Shown: in pieces, positions 18,440 through 30,278 of the stretch | Layout of the letters: every line of letters begins with the position of its first letter | Position numbering within the stretch: position 1 is the first letter of the stretch | DNA from: Diabrotica undecimpunctata | Lineage: Eukaryota > Arthropoda > Insecta > Coleoptera > Chrysomelidae | Assembly: GCF_040954645.1 (NCBI RefSeq) | Contig: NC_092806.1 | Span: 128,300,952-128,364,951 of the forward strand | Reading direction: 5' to 3' | DNA length: 64,000 nucleotides | Made by a program: the position numbers and the translations under genes | The notes under the pieces: model-generated | The model's input: only the letters and a program-made list of their open reading frames with translations | Databases searched by the model: none | Told to the model about the DNA's origin: nothing

Positions 18440-19608
18440 GTAACTTTTTTTTATTTTTTGGTTGAAATAGGCTTTTTACTTTCGTCGGTATGTTGTCTTT
18501 GCTTCAGTTGCAGTTGATGGATTAATACCGACGGATAGTCAGCACGCTTTCTCGTGATCTTACGTTCAGTGTCCATGATGACGTTTATTTGGCGGTTGTT
18601 CAGTGAGGAGTAAAGAACAGCCCTGTATTCAATAATAGGTCTGATGTAGGTTTTATAAGTTTGTAGAAGAGTCTTACTCTGTGTACCTCAAGATTCGCCT
18701 GATATGGCTCCCAGGAGTCTAGCACTTCTTCTCACTCTGTTTAGGGTGGGATTACGTTTAGTATCTCAATTGAGGTTCCTCTGAAATTGAACACCCAAGT
18801 AGGTGACCGAACTTTGAAACGGGAGTTTGGCTCCATAGAGCTCTATCATGTTGTCGTCGTCTTCAAACCGAGAAGTTCCCGGATACCTGAAGAGGATGGC
18901 TTGTGTCTTGGCTGGGTTGAGAGTGACTCTCCATTTGTTGCGCCATTTGACAATTTTGTCAAGTTTGGCCTGTGACCTGCTGAACACAGAGCGACTCCTA
19001 ATTGTTCCATCGACTGTGCCTGAGGCGAGCAGTGCTGTATCGTCGCCATAAAGGAGAGTAGTGGTTTTGTTTTGATCGTACGGGTAGGGGACGTCGTTGT
19101 TAAAACTGTTTAAAAGATTGTTGCTAAAATTGAGCCTTGAGACACTCTAGCTTGTAGACTGAATGGTTTAGAGTAATTGTCGTTGATTCTAACTCTTATT
19201 GTACGATTGGAGAGATATGAGTGAGTGTATTGTTTTTAGGAATGTGGTTGACAGTCCGGAGAGGCGGAGTTTTTCGATCAGACTTGCGTGCCAGACCTGA
19301 ACGAAGGCCATCTGGACTTTTAGAAATAGGCCAATAGCTATTTTGCCTTTTTCATTGATTTAACGTGAAATGAAGGTTGCTCCTTCTGTCAATGCATTTT
19401 GAGAGAAGTGTTCAGCTCTGAATCCGAATTGAAATTTTGGGATGATGTGGTTTTCGTCTAGGAATTCTATGAGTTTTTCCATAAGGATTCTCTCGTAGAC
19501 TTTACCTAGAGTGTTCAGTAGAGATATAGGTCTGTATGATTCAGTGCTCATTAAGGATTTCCCTGGTTTAGGGATCATGATTGTACTGACCACCACTTTC
19601 CAAGGGAT
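18440..19608 (-). pseudogene. Jockey/I-group LINE, RT and C-terminal half
   Basis: Minus-strand landmarks: SYRPISLLNTLGKVYERIL and FQFGFRAEHFSQNALTEG (19596-19360), a damaged central RT (about 19340-19050), KWRNKWRVTLNPAKTQAILF and SSVTYLGVQF (18987-18766), then a basic C-terminal remnant to about 18440. The catalytic ADD box region lies near 19050 in a broken frame. The upstream half continues beyond the insertion at 19620-20091. Confidence 0.75.
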
Positions 19609-19619
19609 ATGAAAGTAAC

Positions 19620-20091
19620 TAAATAAATCTTAAATGTAAGTAAATCTTAAATGTTATGTGTACTCAGTGCTTCTGCACGGAGTAGAAACGTGGACATTGA
19701 AGGCGGAAACTCTATCAAAACTTCAGGCTTTTGAGCTATGGTCATACAGAAGGATCCTGAAGATACCATGGACAGACAAAGTCACCAATGAAGAAGTACT
19801 GCGGAGGATGAACACAACTGCGGATTTGGTCAACATCATGAAGAGCCGTAAGCTGCAGTACTTGGGACATATAATGAGAAATCAAAACAGATACGAGCTA
19901 CTTCAATGCATTTTGCAAGGTAAAATTGAAGGAAAAAGGGCCCCAGGACGAAGAAGTATATCCTGGCTTGCTAACCTGAGAGCATGGTATAGAAAGACCT
20001 CAACACAACTATTTCGTATAGCAACTAACAAAGTCATCATAGCCAGGATGATCGCCAACGTTCGGAACGGACAGGCACCCTAAGAAGAAGA
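19620..20091 (+). mobile_element. RTE-like LINE tail inserted with an 11-bp duplication
   Basis: ATGAAAGTAAC flanks the insert (19609-19619 and 20092-20102). Within it an open stretch (19658-20083) reads SVLLHGVETWTLKAETLSK, FELWSYRRILKIPWTDKV, KLQYLGHIMRNQNRYELLQC and QGKIEGKRAPGRRS, ending in IARMIANVRNGQAP. The 3' end is GGCACCCTAAGAAGAAG. The 5' edge carries two copies of a 17-bp unit (AAATCTTAAATGTAAGT-like) at 19621-19655. It is a 5'-truncated, fairly clean copy. Confidence 0.85.
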
Positions 20092-20102
20092 ATGAAAGTA
20101 AC

Positions 20103-20995
20103 ACAGTAAAAGGCATGCATTGATGATGTTGGTAAGCATAGCGATTATGTTCTCTGCGAGTTTTTTAAGGCTTCTCCTATGTATGCCATCTGGGCCAGGC
20201 GATGTGTCTTTACCGTAGTTACACATCTGTCTGACGGTGTTTTTCAGCACTGGAGCCATAATTGGATGTTGGATATTATGGTCTCCGAAATGCTGTGGAG
20301 AGTAGTAGAGTATGTCCTCCTGTCTCCTTTCGGTGTCGAGTTTGAACCAGTTTTTGAAGTTTGGAGCATCTGGTGTGATAAATGTTGCCTAGAGTGTGGT
20401 TTTGAAAGCTTCAGATTTATCTAGTGGATTATTTATGATTGTACAATTGTATTATTGATAGCGACATGAGAGTGAGGCCTTGATTTTTGTTTGGATAGGG
20501 TTTTGAATTTGTTTCAGAATTTTGAACCGTCTCTACATATAATCCAGGCCTGAGATAACTTGTCTCCACTGATCTAGTTTCAACTTGTTAACCTCTAGCC
20601 TAATGGAAACTGAAATACTGTTGTATTCTGTTTTGATGTATGGATCTTGGAATCTTTTATACTCTCTGATTAGTCTGCGCTTTGTGTGAATTTTAGCGAG
20701 AATGCGTTACGGAAGCATTGAAGTATACAGATTTATTTTAATCATTGGAACTCCTAGGGATTTCTTTTAATACTTAAAAGGTTTCTTTTAATCCTACGAT
20801 AATCACGTTTGTAAATAGCAGTTGTTAATGGTTTTGGGGGAGTGTTAAAGTAAATTTGACTAATAGTGGTAGGTGGTCAGAGAGGTTATCGAGTCTCCAA
20901 TGTAGCATTTATCGTCGAACCTATCCAGTACAGAGTCTGTGCAAAGAATATGGTCAACAATGGATGCCCCCTGGTCCCGCATCTACCCCTCGATT
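20103..20995 (-). pseudogene. Jockey/I-group LINE, endonuclease end and pre-RT region
   Basis: On the minus strand ASIVDHILCTDSVLDRF and LSDHLPLLVKF (about 20990-20840) are the C-terminal part of an apurinic-type endonuclease. Later come WFKLDTERRQEDIL and GPDGIHRRSLKKLAENI (about 20210-20160), the region before RT. It joins the sequence at 19608 across the inserted LINE. Multiple stops are present. Confidence 0.65.
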
Positions 20996-22184
20996 CTGTT
21001 ACATAACGTAGTTGTCTCTTGCTATTAGAATATGGAAACTTTTTTTTCTTATGAGAGGCAAGTTCCCTTATATATGCTGGTGATGCTGGTCAAAAATTAT
21101 TGTTACCCGTTGTCTAACGAGGATTCGATTACCTTTCAAACGATTAAGAAATACTTTATACGAAATAATATTTTGTTTAAATATATATTTTGAAGTACTG
21201 ATCTGCATAATATTTGATAAAGTTTAAATGGAGAAAGCCTTTAATGGGTATAACCGTCTCAACTTTACATTCATATCGTGAGCAGGTTTTACCTACGTGC
21301 AACACATAATATAATTTAGTGCCGCATGGGAGACAAAATGACTCAAAACAGAACCACAATTACGCAAGCCATCGCATTGTTTAATGACCGTGAGTCATAA
21401 CACAAGTACCTTAACGTAATAGTTAATTCACCCGGGAAACATACCCAAGTAGGTGGTATCGATGTTATTAGGTACTATAGAGTACCTGCGAGTTAAACTA
21501 TTTGTCACAGTACCAGAGTAAAAAGCGCACAAACCGGTATTATTATTTCAGAAACTATCAATTATCGATGTTTTTATAGAGAAAATTATAAGAACTGCCA
21601 AATAAACCGTAGCTCGGGGAATAGCTATTGCTTTTAATAGCACACGTCTTTATTTAATAAGACGTTTGAGAATTTTTCTGCAGGCATGCACTCGACACGA
21701 TCTTTATTAACTTATTAAAGGCGTTCTAGCAAATTTCCAGTGTTGTCTCTAAAACATATAGAGTGCAAAAAAATAGAATTTTTTATTAAAGAATAAGTAA
21801 CATTTTTAGAGAATTAAATTTGAGATCTGCTTCAGAAAGATATGTACATAAATACTATGAAGGATAATAGACATGAAGAAATAATTATTTAGTTAAAATT
21901 CTTCTTTTTATGATTTTAATTTATTATTTAGAGCGTGTTTTAATGAAATATACATCGAAATAAAATAACAGATATTTAGAGGATCCGCAATGAGGCATTA
22001 TTCATTAGTAATAAAGCAGAACAATGGGAAACATTCTCAAAAAAAATGGGGCATTATTTTTACGGACTGCAGAAAAAAATGTGAATATTCGCTATGTGTA
22101 AGTTCCGAAGAGCGACATCTAGTGGCATAAATCAGCGAAGGTGTTAGCACTATTAATATTTTAGTCTTTAAATTAGCTGCAAAT
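20996..22184. other. Spacer, nothing recognised
   Basis: About 1.2 kb of AT-rich sequence with frames no longer than 60 codons. I see no element edge. Confidence 0.5.
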
Positions 22185-22189
22185 AAAGT

Positions 22190-22872
22190 GACTTAAATTT
22201 GTTTAGCCATAACCTAGAGACTAAAAATAATATAGAACAAACCTGGAAAATTATTAAAAAATGTATTCTACAAGCAGCGGAAGAAGCTTTAGGTAAAAGA
22301 AAAGTTAACAGAAATAAACGGGAATACAAAACACCATGGTACGACGAAAGGGTAAAAGCATTAGCAAATGAAAAGAAACAAGCTTTTCTAACATACAAAG
22401 GAGTGAAGACACCGGAGGCACGAGAAGACTATGTGAGAATCAGGAATAGAGTAAACCAAGAAATAGATAACATCAAAAAAGAACACTGGAGAAAATTTAC
22501 CAAAGATATGGAATACGACCTCTATGGATCCCAGAAAAAGGTGTGGAAAATGATAAGGAGACAAAAAACAGAAATGAATGAATTTGTACGCATAGATAAC
22601 ATTACCGAGGAACAATAGACTGAGCATTTCACGAAACCATATGGAGAAGAAGAAGAAGAGAACAGAGAAATAATCATTAACGAAACTCACGATAGCGTAC
22701 TAATATCAGAAGAAGAGTTACAAGAACGAATAAAAAAATTAAAAAACAGAAAAGCACCTGGTCCTGATAAGATAAACAATGAACTGCTAAAATATGGAGG
22801 AACAACACTATGCAAACAAATGGCTCCTAAAATTATTCGTCGATATAATAAATACCGGAGTAGTACCAGCAA
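22190..22872 (+). pseudogene. Internal fragment of an RTE-like LINE (linker between endonuclease and RT)
   Basis: The open part (22199-22618) reads IIKKCILQAAEEALGKRKVN, YKTPWYDERVKALANEKK, then KVWKMIRRQKTEMNEFV; after a stop it continues with LQERIKKLKNRKAPGPDKIN and ELLKYGG. It ends abruptly at 22872, where a mariner fragment begins. Both ends of the LINE are missing. Confidence 0.75.
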
Positions 22873-23415
22873 TGTTGATTTATCGTCATAACAATCAATA
22901 AATGTCAGATTTCCATGGCACACTTGGAGAAAATAGAGGTATATCTATTAGAACTTTATCATTACTACCAGCATCAATTATTACTTCATAATTTTCAAAT
23001 CAAAATATACCGAAAACGGTACACAGTATCGAGTTTTACCAAGAGTACCTTTTTCGTGTAAAATTGAATGATGTTTAAGTTTACTTGAAATTTTGAATAA
23101 TAATTATACTCTTAAAAAAGTTATCTTGACTAATACTTAGTACGATCCGTGTAACTAGCGCCCTCTATAAGAATCAGATATAAAAACAAATTCATGGGAT
23201 GTATCAGCTTCCAAAACATATTCGTATAAAATTTCATTACAATGTTGCCAGTAGTTTCGGCAAAATCGTAAAAAATGCGTAAAATTTTTTTTTCTTTAAC
23301 GCCCTGTATCTTGAAAACGGATGGCGTTACAAAAATTTTTTACTAAGCAAACCCCAATTATTTTTCAGTTTTTTACCTACCCTAGAGACGGGGTTACCTT
23401 TTTTGAAACACCCTG
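22873..23415 (+). mobile_element. Right-end fragment of a mariner-like element (related to the one at 43.7 kb)
   Basis: From TGTTGATTTATCGTCATAAC to the terminal GAAACACCCTG followed by TA (23416-23417) it matches the right end of the 43.7-45.8 kb mariner (45372-45844). That copy lacks a block around 45600 which is present here and in its own left arm. The left end and all coding sequence are missing, so it is a truncated, non-autonomous relic. Confidence 0.8.
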
Positions 23416-23674
23416 TATAGTAAATAAAATTAATTATTAAATTGCAGTATTACTATTAATATGGATGCAATAATAAAAACTGAATTCCAGAAAATAAATC
23501 ATAAAATACCTTTTCAACTAACTATGATATCCACTGTAAAATACAAATAATAATTACACATCATATCAATATTTTGGAGCGACATTAACGCCTGATTTCA
23601 TAATGACAATCTAAAGCACACTTTAACTAATGTTCATTTTAGACTAAATTGAACAAACTTGAACCAACATGATT

Positions 23675-23742
23675 ATAATTGAAATTTACACTTTAAAGTG
23701 AACTTTATAGTATTGAAATTTACACTTAAAGTGAACTTTAAT
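23675..23742. repeat. Two-copy tandem repeat of about 33 bp
   Basis: The unit ATTGAAATTTACACTT followed by AAAGTGAACTTTA occurs twice in a row. The unit is itself palindromic (ACTTTAAAGT). Confidence 0.7.
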
Positions 23743-23909
23743 TTAATGTTCACGTCAAACTTAGGGTATGTAGGGCTCTCGATGTAGGGCGATTGGGGTA
23801 CCTCTCATTAAAAGGACGTTCCGCTGCATGGAAATTATTTCCACATTCACCAAAAATTAAAACGTCTCGTTAAACAATAATTAAACTAAATATTAACTAA
23901 GAACAACGA

Positions 23910-24075
23910 ACTAAAAACAACTTGGCTAAACTAAGCAGAAACATAAACTAAATAATCATTTATAAACGCGTTTGCAAACTAAAAATAACTAGAAAATTGA
24001 CTAAACTAAGCAGAAACAGAAATTAAATATTGAGCTATAAACGCTTTTGCAAACTAAAAACAACTAAAGAATTGA
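23910..24075. repeat. Tandem repeat of about 70 bp, 2.3 copies
   Basis: Units start ACTAAAAA(C/T)AACT at 23910, 23978 and 24053. The first two (68 and 75 bp) share CTAAACTAAGCAGAAACA and TATAAACGC(G/T)TTTGCAA; the third is partial. Confidence 0.75.
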
Positions 24076-25174
24076 AAAACGTCAACTTTTTGACAACCAG
24101 AGGCGGAGGTCTTAATATTTATTAATTAAAGTCGAAACTACAATTTTAGTATTTATTTAATTTATTCATCAAAATGAGTTTAAAATCAAAAAAAATTAGT
24201 ATGATTGAATAGGTATTTTCAATACCTTTCAAACGAGGTATCACTTGCCATAAGGTCCTATTTAAAATTATCTGTCACAATGGCGCTGTAACGTCATCTG
24301 TCACTATTACGTCACTTGTTATGACTAGTTAAGAAGCCTACGTTTGTTTATTATCTCCCTCCAAATTTCACTATTGTAAGTATAACCGTTCAAAAGATAC
24401 GAGAGAGGGAACGGACTTTTGACTAGCACTGTATATATTTATGTATATAGGTACTATAATAATAGATGAAAATAAAATACGACCATATTTATATACCTAA
24501 ATAAATTAAAAGCAAAATACAAAGTTGTCTATGATATAAAATACACACACCTTCAACAAAAAGAACAAAACGTTTAAAATCGTTTAAATTGAGGCTTTAA
24601 GGACGATTTTCAAAATACTGTGTAGAAACTATATCAAAATTTGAATGATTGATGGCCAAAAAATCTCGATAATATAAGAAACGGAAATATATAACCCACT
24701 TAAGAAGAAATAAACAAAAAATAATTGTTCATGAACATAATAATTAACGGTAAATATAAATAAATATGTATTTTAATGAATCAAAACAAGTATTTGTCAA
24801 ATGACTTCCACATCCGCCTATGTTTCAAACGTAACATTTCATTTGCGTATACATTATACCAATATACTCCGACCCGAGATTGGATTCTACGTTGTGACTA
24901 TGATGCCGTTACTTTGTTATTTTTTTAAAGTTTAATATGCTATTGTTTTGTACTGATATCTCACAACTTGACAGGTTCGCAAATGAACGGAACGATTTCC
25001 GTGATATACCGTCTTGCAGTCGTTTTGTTTCATGGGATTACTCCGCCCGTCTGAAAAATGTACTGAGCAAAACGAGTTGAGGACAAAGACTTGGTTAATC
25101 TAACCATGACATGCTAGAAATATTTTGTATAATTCAACGTTTATATTAAATTCATGTAAAAGGAACACCGCAAA

Positions 25175-25444
25175 GTGGACCGTTATATAAAAATTTGTGA
25201 AATAGGAGTAATGTCTAAATTTTTAATAAAAATTAAACCACAAAAGTTTTATCAAAGTAACTTTATTACTTTTATCTTCACTAATTTTTTTTTTATTGAA
25301 GGTAAAAGTTTTCTATGTCTTATATGCCTTAGTAAGGATTTTAGTAATTTTACCTTGTCACGAAAGGATGTTTTTGACATCCTTTATTTGCATCTTAGGG
25401 TAAAGGCTCAAGAGTACGCACATATTTATAAAATAAATGGTTAG
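25175..25444 (+). other. 89-codon open frame of unknown status
   Basis: The frame contains SFLCLICLSKDFSNFTLSRK, then HLRVKAQEYAHIY. The C..C and a downstream H hint at a zinc-finger-like start of a transposase, but one cysteine pair is not enough. The rest is rich in F, I and K. I do not claim a function. Confidence 0.15.
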
Positions 25445-25785
25445 GTTTTAATTATTAAATAAGTAGTGGCTAAAATATCTTATATATTAGATAGAAAAAT
25501 AATACTTTTTGATTGTAAAGTTGCATAAATAAAAGATTTAATAATATTCAAATGGTGCACATGCATACTCTTGGGAATACATCGTCTTAAGAGTACGCAG
25601 GTTTGCTAATATCGCGCATACCTTTTAAAACCACAGCAGACCAAGGAATGTTCTTTTTCGAACTTCAGAACATTCCATTTTTGGTAGTGGCCTAATGTCG
25701 GATGGAGACCGAATGGAAGTTGATGGCCCAACGTTAAAGATAGAAAAGTTAATTGATAATACCGAAACTTGTTTAGCTTGATTGT

Positions 25786-25857
25786 CATCTTTATTATTCA
25801 TTATCACCATCTTTATTATTCATTATCAATGTTGAATCAGGAACATTGATAATGAAT
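25786..25857. repeat. 22-bp direct repeat running into a 16-bp hairpin
   Basis: CATCTTTATTATTCATTATC occurs twice in tandem (25786-25807, 25808-25829). The second copy forms the left arm of a perfect 16-bp inverted repeat, ATTCATTATCAATGTT (25818-25833) and its complement at 25842-25857, with an 8-base loop. Confidence 0.85.
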
Positions 25858-26183
25858 TAATGAATTAAAATAAACTATTATTTTAGCTTGATCCCTACTG
25901 ATTAAAACTGGTGTGTTCAAAACATCAAATTTTAACAGAGCTACTAATTTTTTTTCATTATTGATATCTGAGGAAATTTCACAATCTACCAATTCTAATT
26001 CACCATCGGAGAAATTTTTTTTACTTCCAAAAACTTCTTCCCATAGATTAAGAGATTCTATCTAAATCTGCAAGGAAAATAATTCCTGCAGCTGACTGTA
26101 TACCACGTATCACAAAAAGAGGTTAATCTTTGTATATGGGTATATTTTATAAAAACCCTAAAAAGGGGCTACATTAAAAACAC

Positions 26184-26215
26184 GAACGTTTTCGGAACAA
26201 CAGTTCCATCATCAG
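26184..26215 (-). ncRNA. Second hammerhead-ribozyme-like motif
   Basis: On the minus strand: CTGATGA, T, stem GGAAC-TGTT-GTTCC, then GAAAACGTTC. The order is again that of a hammerhead core, with a palindromic AACGUU as minimal stem III. The stem II sequence is wholly different from the copy at 16894 while the core is kept. The same extra U after CUGAUGA is present. No PLE coding sequence is seen nearby. Confidence 0.45.
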
Positions 26216-27815
26216 GTTAAAATACCTAAAATAAGTATAGACCATTTAATTAAAGTAAACGTGGTTTAAAATTTTGACTAAGGTTAAAAAAGCAAAATGG
26301 TTATACTTACAGGTTACCATGCCTGAGCCACCAAAATATTTGGGTAAAAACCCTTTAAAATATATTGTGTTACCAAAGATAGTACATGATGTTGATAATA
26401 TTATTTGATGTTTAATATTTTAATTAAATTTTACTTCAGGTAACATACACCCATGCATGCCCATGCTTTAAGTGAGTTCCAGTGTCCGGAGCAGTCCGGA
26501 GAGTAAACCTCTTCAAACGGACTTCAGCTGGTAACTGATTGACAAGATACTCATGAACGGTGTCAAAAACAAAATGTCAGTGTACCATGAAACAATATTA
26601 GTTAAACATAGGATTACTACAGCCAAAAGATTCAAAACTTATGTTAAAATGATACCAGCAATCCAGATTTTGGGATTTAAAAATTTTTTTTAATTATTTA
26701 ATATTGGATATAAAAGATGTAAAATTACTGATGTTGTTAAAGGTCATGTTTGAGAGAATGACGTATGCATTAGGCAGCTTATGTTACTCTTTGTCGTATG
26801 GAGTGTGGTCTAAAAAGTGTAATTTTTGACAAATTAGCTTAAATATATGGAATTGTCCTTTTATGTTGCTCACATCTAGGACAAGGAAAATCGAATAGAA
26901 TATATTTGTAGCTAATGTAAGACTTCGTATTTAAATGAAATTGTTTAATACTGCTCGTATGGTAAAAGGGTTTAATATAAGTGAGTCCAATAGATTGAGA
27001 AAAGGGATTAAAAATCTTCCGGCTGAAGGAATTAAATTTATAACATATGAAATTAATTTACAATTGAATTCTATCTCATTTCTATCTCTATCTTTCTAGA
27101 TTCTATCTCTTTTTCGTTTTCTCTGTTTGAGGCAGAATATGCTGCTTCCACCGTCAATATTTCTTGTTGAGGTTGCTTCTTGATGTATGGTCTATCACTT
27201 ACCATAAAAGGAGCGAAGTCTTATTCTAAAAATATTAGTGGGTTGAAAGGAAAAATTTCCGTCGATTTAAAAGCGTTTACAGTCATTTCAATGTTAGCTT
27301 AACTTTATAATAAGAAATTGAAAACAAACTAGCTACGTCAGTCTGGTCGTAGGAACAAAAAACACTTTATTAAGCGGTTAAAGTCTGTGACTTGTGTGGA
27401 GTGGAATTGTCCAATAAATATGATTTTTTCAGCAGAAATTAATGACTTGTAGGGTACGACTTAAAATATTATTATCAAAAGAAGCAAAACAGGTGTTTCT
27501 TGATTAGATCTCACTGCTTGCTAAAAATGTTAAATCTAAAAAAACAAGTCTGCATTTATTAACCCTGATTTTAAAACTAATTTTAAAGTTCCACTTGGAG
27601 CTTCTTTGTAGAGATCTTCACCTATCCTTTTCCTGGGCAAAATTAGTACTGGTGCTACTTATTCTCCGCTAGGGTTAAAACAACAAACAAAATGCAAACT
27701 GCTTAAGATCTTTTCTGGTCAATCCATAAAACCTTATATGAAGTTGCGTTAGGTGTTCTGCTAGCTGGATTTCCATATCATTAGAAAAACATATTTGATT
27801 CTACCTAAAGATGTA
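26216..27815. other. Spacer, nothing firmly recognised
   Basis: About 1.6 kb of AT-rich DNA. Its last part may contain earlier, unreadable pieces of the PIN-like gene at 28.2 kb, but I cannot show it. Confidence 0.4.
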
Positions 27816-27819
27816 GGTA

Positions 27820-28940
27820 CCTACATTATAACTTTTTTCTGGTAATTTTACAATAAAATGATGACAGCAATATCATAGAGGGTTTTTCATAGAATGTTTG
27901 CACCACAAATTTCTTAAATTTCATTAATTTCTCTCATAAAATATCTAAAAATTTTTGAAGAAATTTTCTTTTCGGCCTTAACTTTTTTCTAGTTGTTTTA
28001 CAATAAAATGATGTCAAAGCAATATTATAGTGTCTTGCAACAAATAATTTTAACTACAAATTTGTTTAATTTCATTCCGTTTTCTGGGTTTTACAGAGCT
28101 GCGAAGTTGACCGGGTTCTTGATTACTCTTAGGAATACGATAAAAACAAACCATTAGACTTGGGTCGCACGAAAAAGCACAAATGGACAAAGATACAGTT
28201 TAATAAGAGCAATATATCAATATTATTCCAAGATAAATTTGTTGGTAATGAAAAGAACAAAACAAACTTAATAGACTTGCTTAAAAATGCTCTATCAGAA
28301 GTGGGTTTTAGTGTCGACTAGGCTAAATCTGATGCAGATGCAGTCATCATCCGTTGTGTGCTTGCTGCATTCCAAGCCTATAATTTTGCGACTGTCGCCG
28401 CATAGGGCATTGGCATCCATGTCTTGCCCACGTCATTAGGAAGGGAGCAGTCCATTGTTGTGTTTCCAAAGTGTCCAATTTTTTTAAACCTTCAAAAGGG
28501 TATAAACCGCATCAATAATTATACTGTCGTTCAAGTTTTATATATGACCATGTCATTGCTGTTTCTCCTTGCTCTTTCAGAATGCGACACAATATTAGTA
28601 GCTTACAAGATCGGCAAACTTAAATTCAATAAAATTTTACTGAAACATCCTGAGGTAGAAGTTAGAAAAACAGCATTAATTCAGTGAGAAAGCCAAGCCA
28701 TCTTTACCCACTGTCGTGACGAACATTGTTTCGTCTCTTTATATATGGTGGAAATAAAGATGATTTTCTAACAGCATGAGTTACAAACGATTCGCCAAGA
28801 CAGTAAGCGAAATTACATTTACCTTATCATCGCTTTCGCCAATACTCTATGAAAAACGCTCTATAATATTTCTCTAATGTAAAATGACCATAAAAAAAGT
28901 TGGAAGAAAATTTGTTCAAAAATGTTTACTTATTTTTGTT
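27820..28940. mobile_element. Possible inverted-repeat element around a PIN-like pseudogene
   Basis: Left 27829-27885 reads AACTTTTTTCTGG, TTTTACAATAAAATG, then ATAGAGGGTTTTTCATAGA; the reverse complement of 28838-28905 reads AACTTTTTTTATGG, TTTTACATTAGAG, then ATAGAGCGTTTTTCATAGA. The inverted repeat is about 65 bp and about 80 percent alike. A second direct copy of the left repeat lies 150 bp further in (27981). Only a decayed gene lies between. The ends and target duplication are not defined. Confidence 0.45.
28155..28687 (+). pseudogene. Decayed PIN/FEN-like repetitive gene
   Basis: In one frame with stops it reads LGRTKKHKWTKIQF, TNLIDLLKNALSEVGFSV, SDADAVIIRCVLAA, and then in the last open part (28424-28687) NYTVVQVLYM, LLFLLALSECDTILVAYKIG and KLKFNKILLKHPEV. 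This order (DADxxI..., then LLFLHAFSGCDTTS..xxIGK) matches a widespread insect and cnidarian repetitive protein family with a PIN-like nuclease fold. The GEDTDLL block expected between them is not recognisable. Two or more stops make it dead. Family function is not known to me. Confidence 0.55.
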
Positions 28941-30278
28941 TATAACTTTTTTATTTTAAATTTTACGATAAAAGGTAATAGAAATAAGGTTGCAGAAAAT
29001 TGAAGTTGCTACAAATAATGATGTATTAAATTTTCTGTAGGGTTGCTAATTTACGAGATAGAGCGCGAAAACCCTTTGTCCCCCTTTTTCCAAGATAACG
29101 GCCAGGAGATAAGGGTGGGGAGCCCACAAACCTGAACTTAAGCTAACCACCCCCCATACATAAAAAAAATAAAAAAAGTTGCGTCCTCTCAAAAATGCAA
29201 TCTTAGTGTAACTTTTCAATGGACTATTGTATCAACATACGTTGATTTTTTCATAATTACCTTAAAACCAAAGGTAGCTATGGAAAAATGACATCAAAAT
29301 AATTTTCATATTTTGTAATATGGTAAAGTATGTCACTAAATATCTGGTGATAATAAATTAATTATATGAGCTAAAAAAATATTTACATAATAATTTCAAA
29401 TAAATATCCATATTTGGGATTTCTTAATAAAGATACCGTTGGCCTATTTTATATTTATTTCTATTTCGTGCTCTAAGAAAGAACATTATATTGACAAATT
29501 GCAATGGGAAATAATACTAAAAGTCTTAATTACCTTGCCATATTTTGATTGAAGACAGTTATTGATTCGCAAAATTAATAATTGTTGGTCATAGCGCAAC
29601 ATTCGTGACCGTACTAGCCTAGATATCGCCAATTAATTGTTTGGATTAAGCTGGGTGTAGGTCATCTACGAAAGAAATAACTAGTTGTACTAGTTAAGGT
29701 TATGATCATTTTGTTTCGATTTGTTCTAATTTTTTTGATTTATGTAATACATTTTAGGATTTCGATTCTTTCATTTAAATTATTATTTTATCTTTTCACG
29801 AAATAAACCAAAAAACAATTTGGGTCTTAAAAAGTAGATACATATAGAAAAAATATTAATATACCAAAAAATAATATTGGCACTATACGATTAAACAAAT
29901 ATTTCTACCTCTGTCGCTGTCATGGACCAACCGGAGCTTAGTTTCAAGGGTGTCGACTGTATTACAAAAAAGGTGGTGCAGTAGACGGTACTGTAGACTA
30001 GCGCGATCTTCATACTGTATTTTCTGTATTGCAAAATTTTTAATAATATCTTTAAAATTTACTAAAATAATTTTATTATTCATTTTAATTATACGTGTAA
30101 TTTTAAGAAACATGTAATGAATCTATAGATGATTTAAATAAACAAATACATAATGAGAATATAAGTTAGAAATCTAATTCAGGATTCAGCCTAAATCAGT
30201 GTTTTCTAAAAGTTGCAAAACAAGTAGACGATGAATGCACTGGCATGGGGATTTATAATTTTTTATCCACGTCATGCC
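28941..30278. other. Spacer, nothing recognised
   Basis: About 1.3 kb of AT-rich sequence. A C-rich patch (29090-29160) stands out, but I see no gene or element edge. Confidence 0.45.

Larger units (their letters stand above)
23416..25170. other. AT-rich spacer with small tandem repeats
   Basis: No gene recognised. Two tandem repeats are listed separately. Around 24230-24440 a stretch ends in TTTGACTAGCACTGTATA, which looks like a transposon edge, but no partner end was found. Confidence 0.45.

Noticed and set aside
24230..24440. Possible transposon edge ending CACTGTATA
   Set aside because: No inverted partner or target duplication was found.
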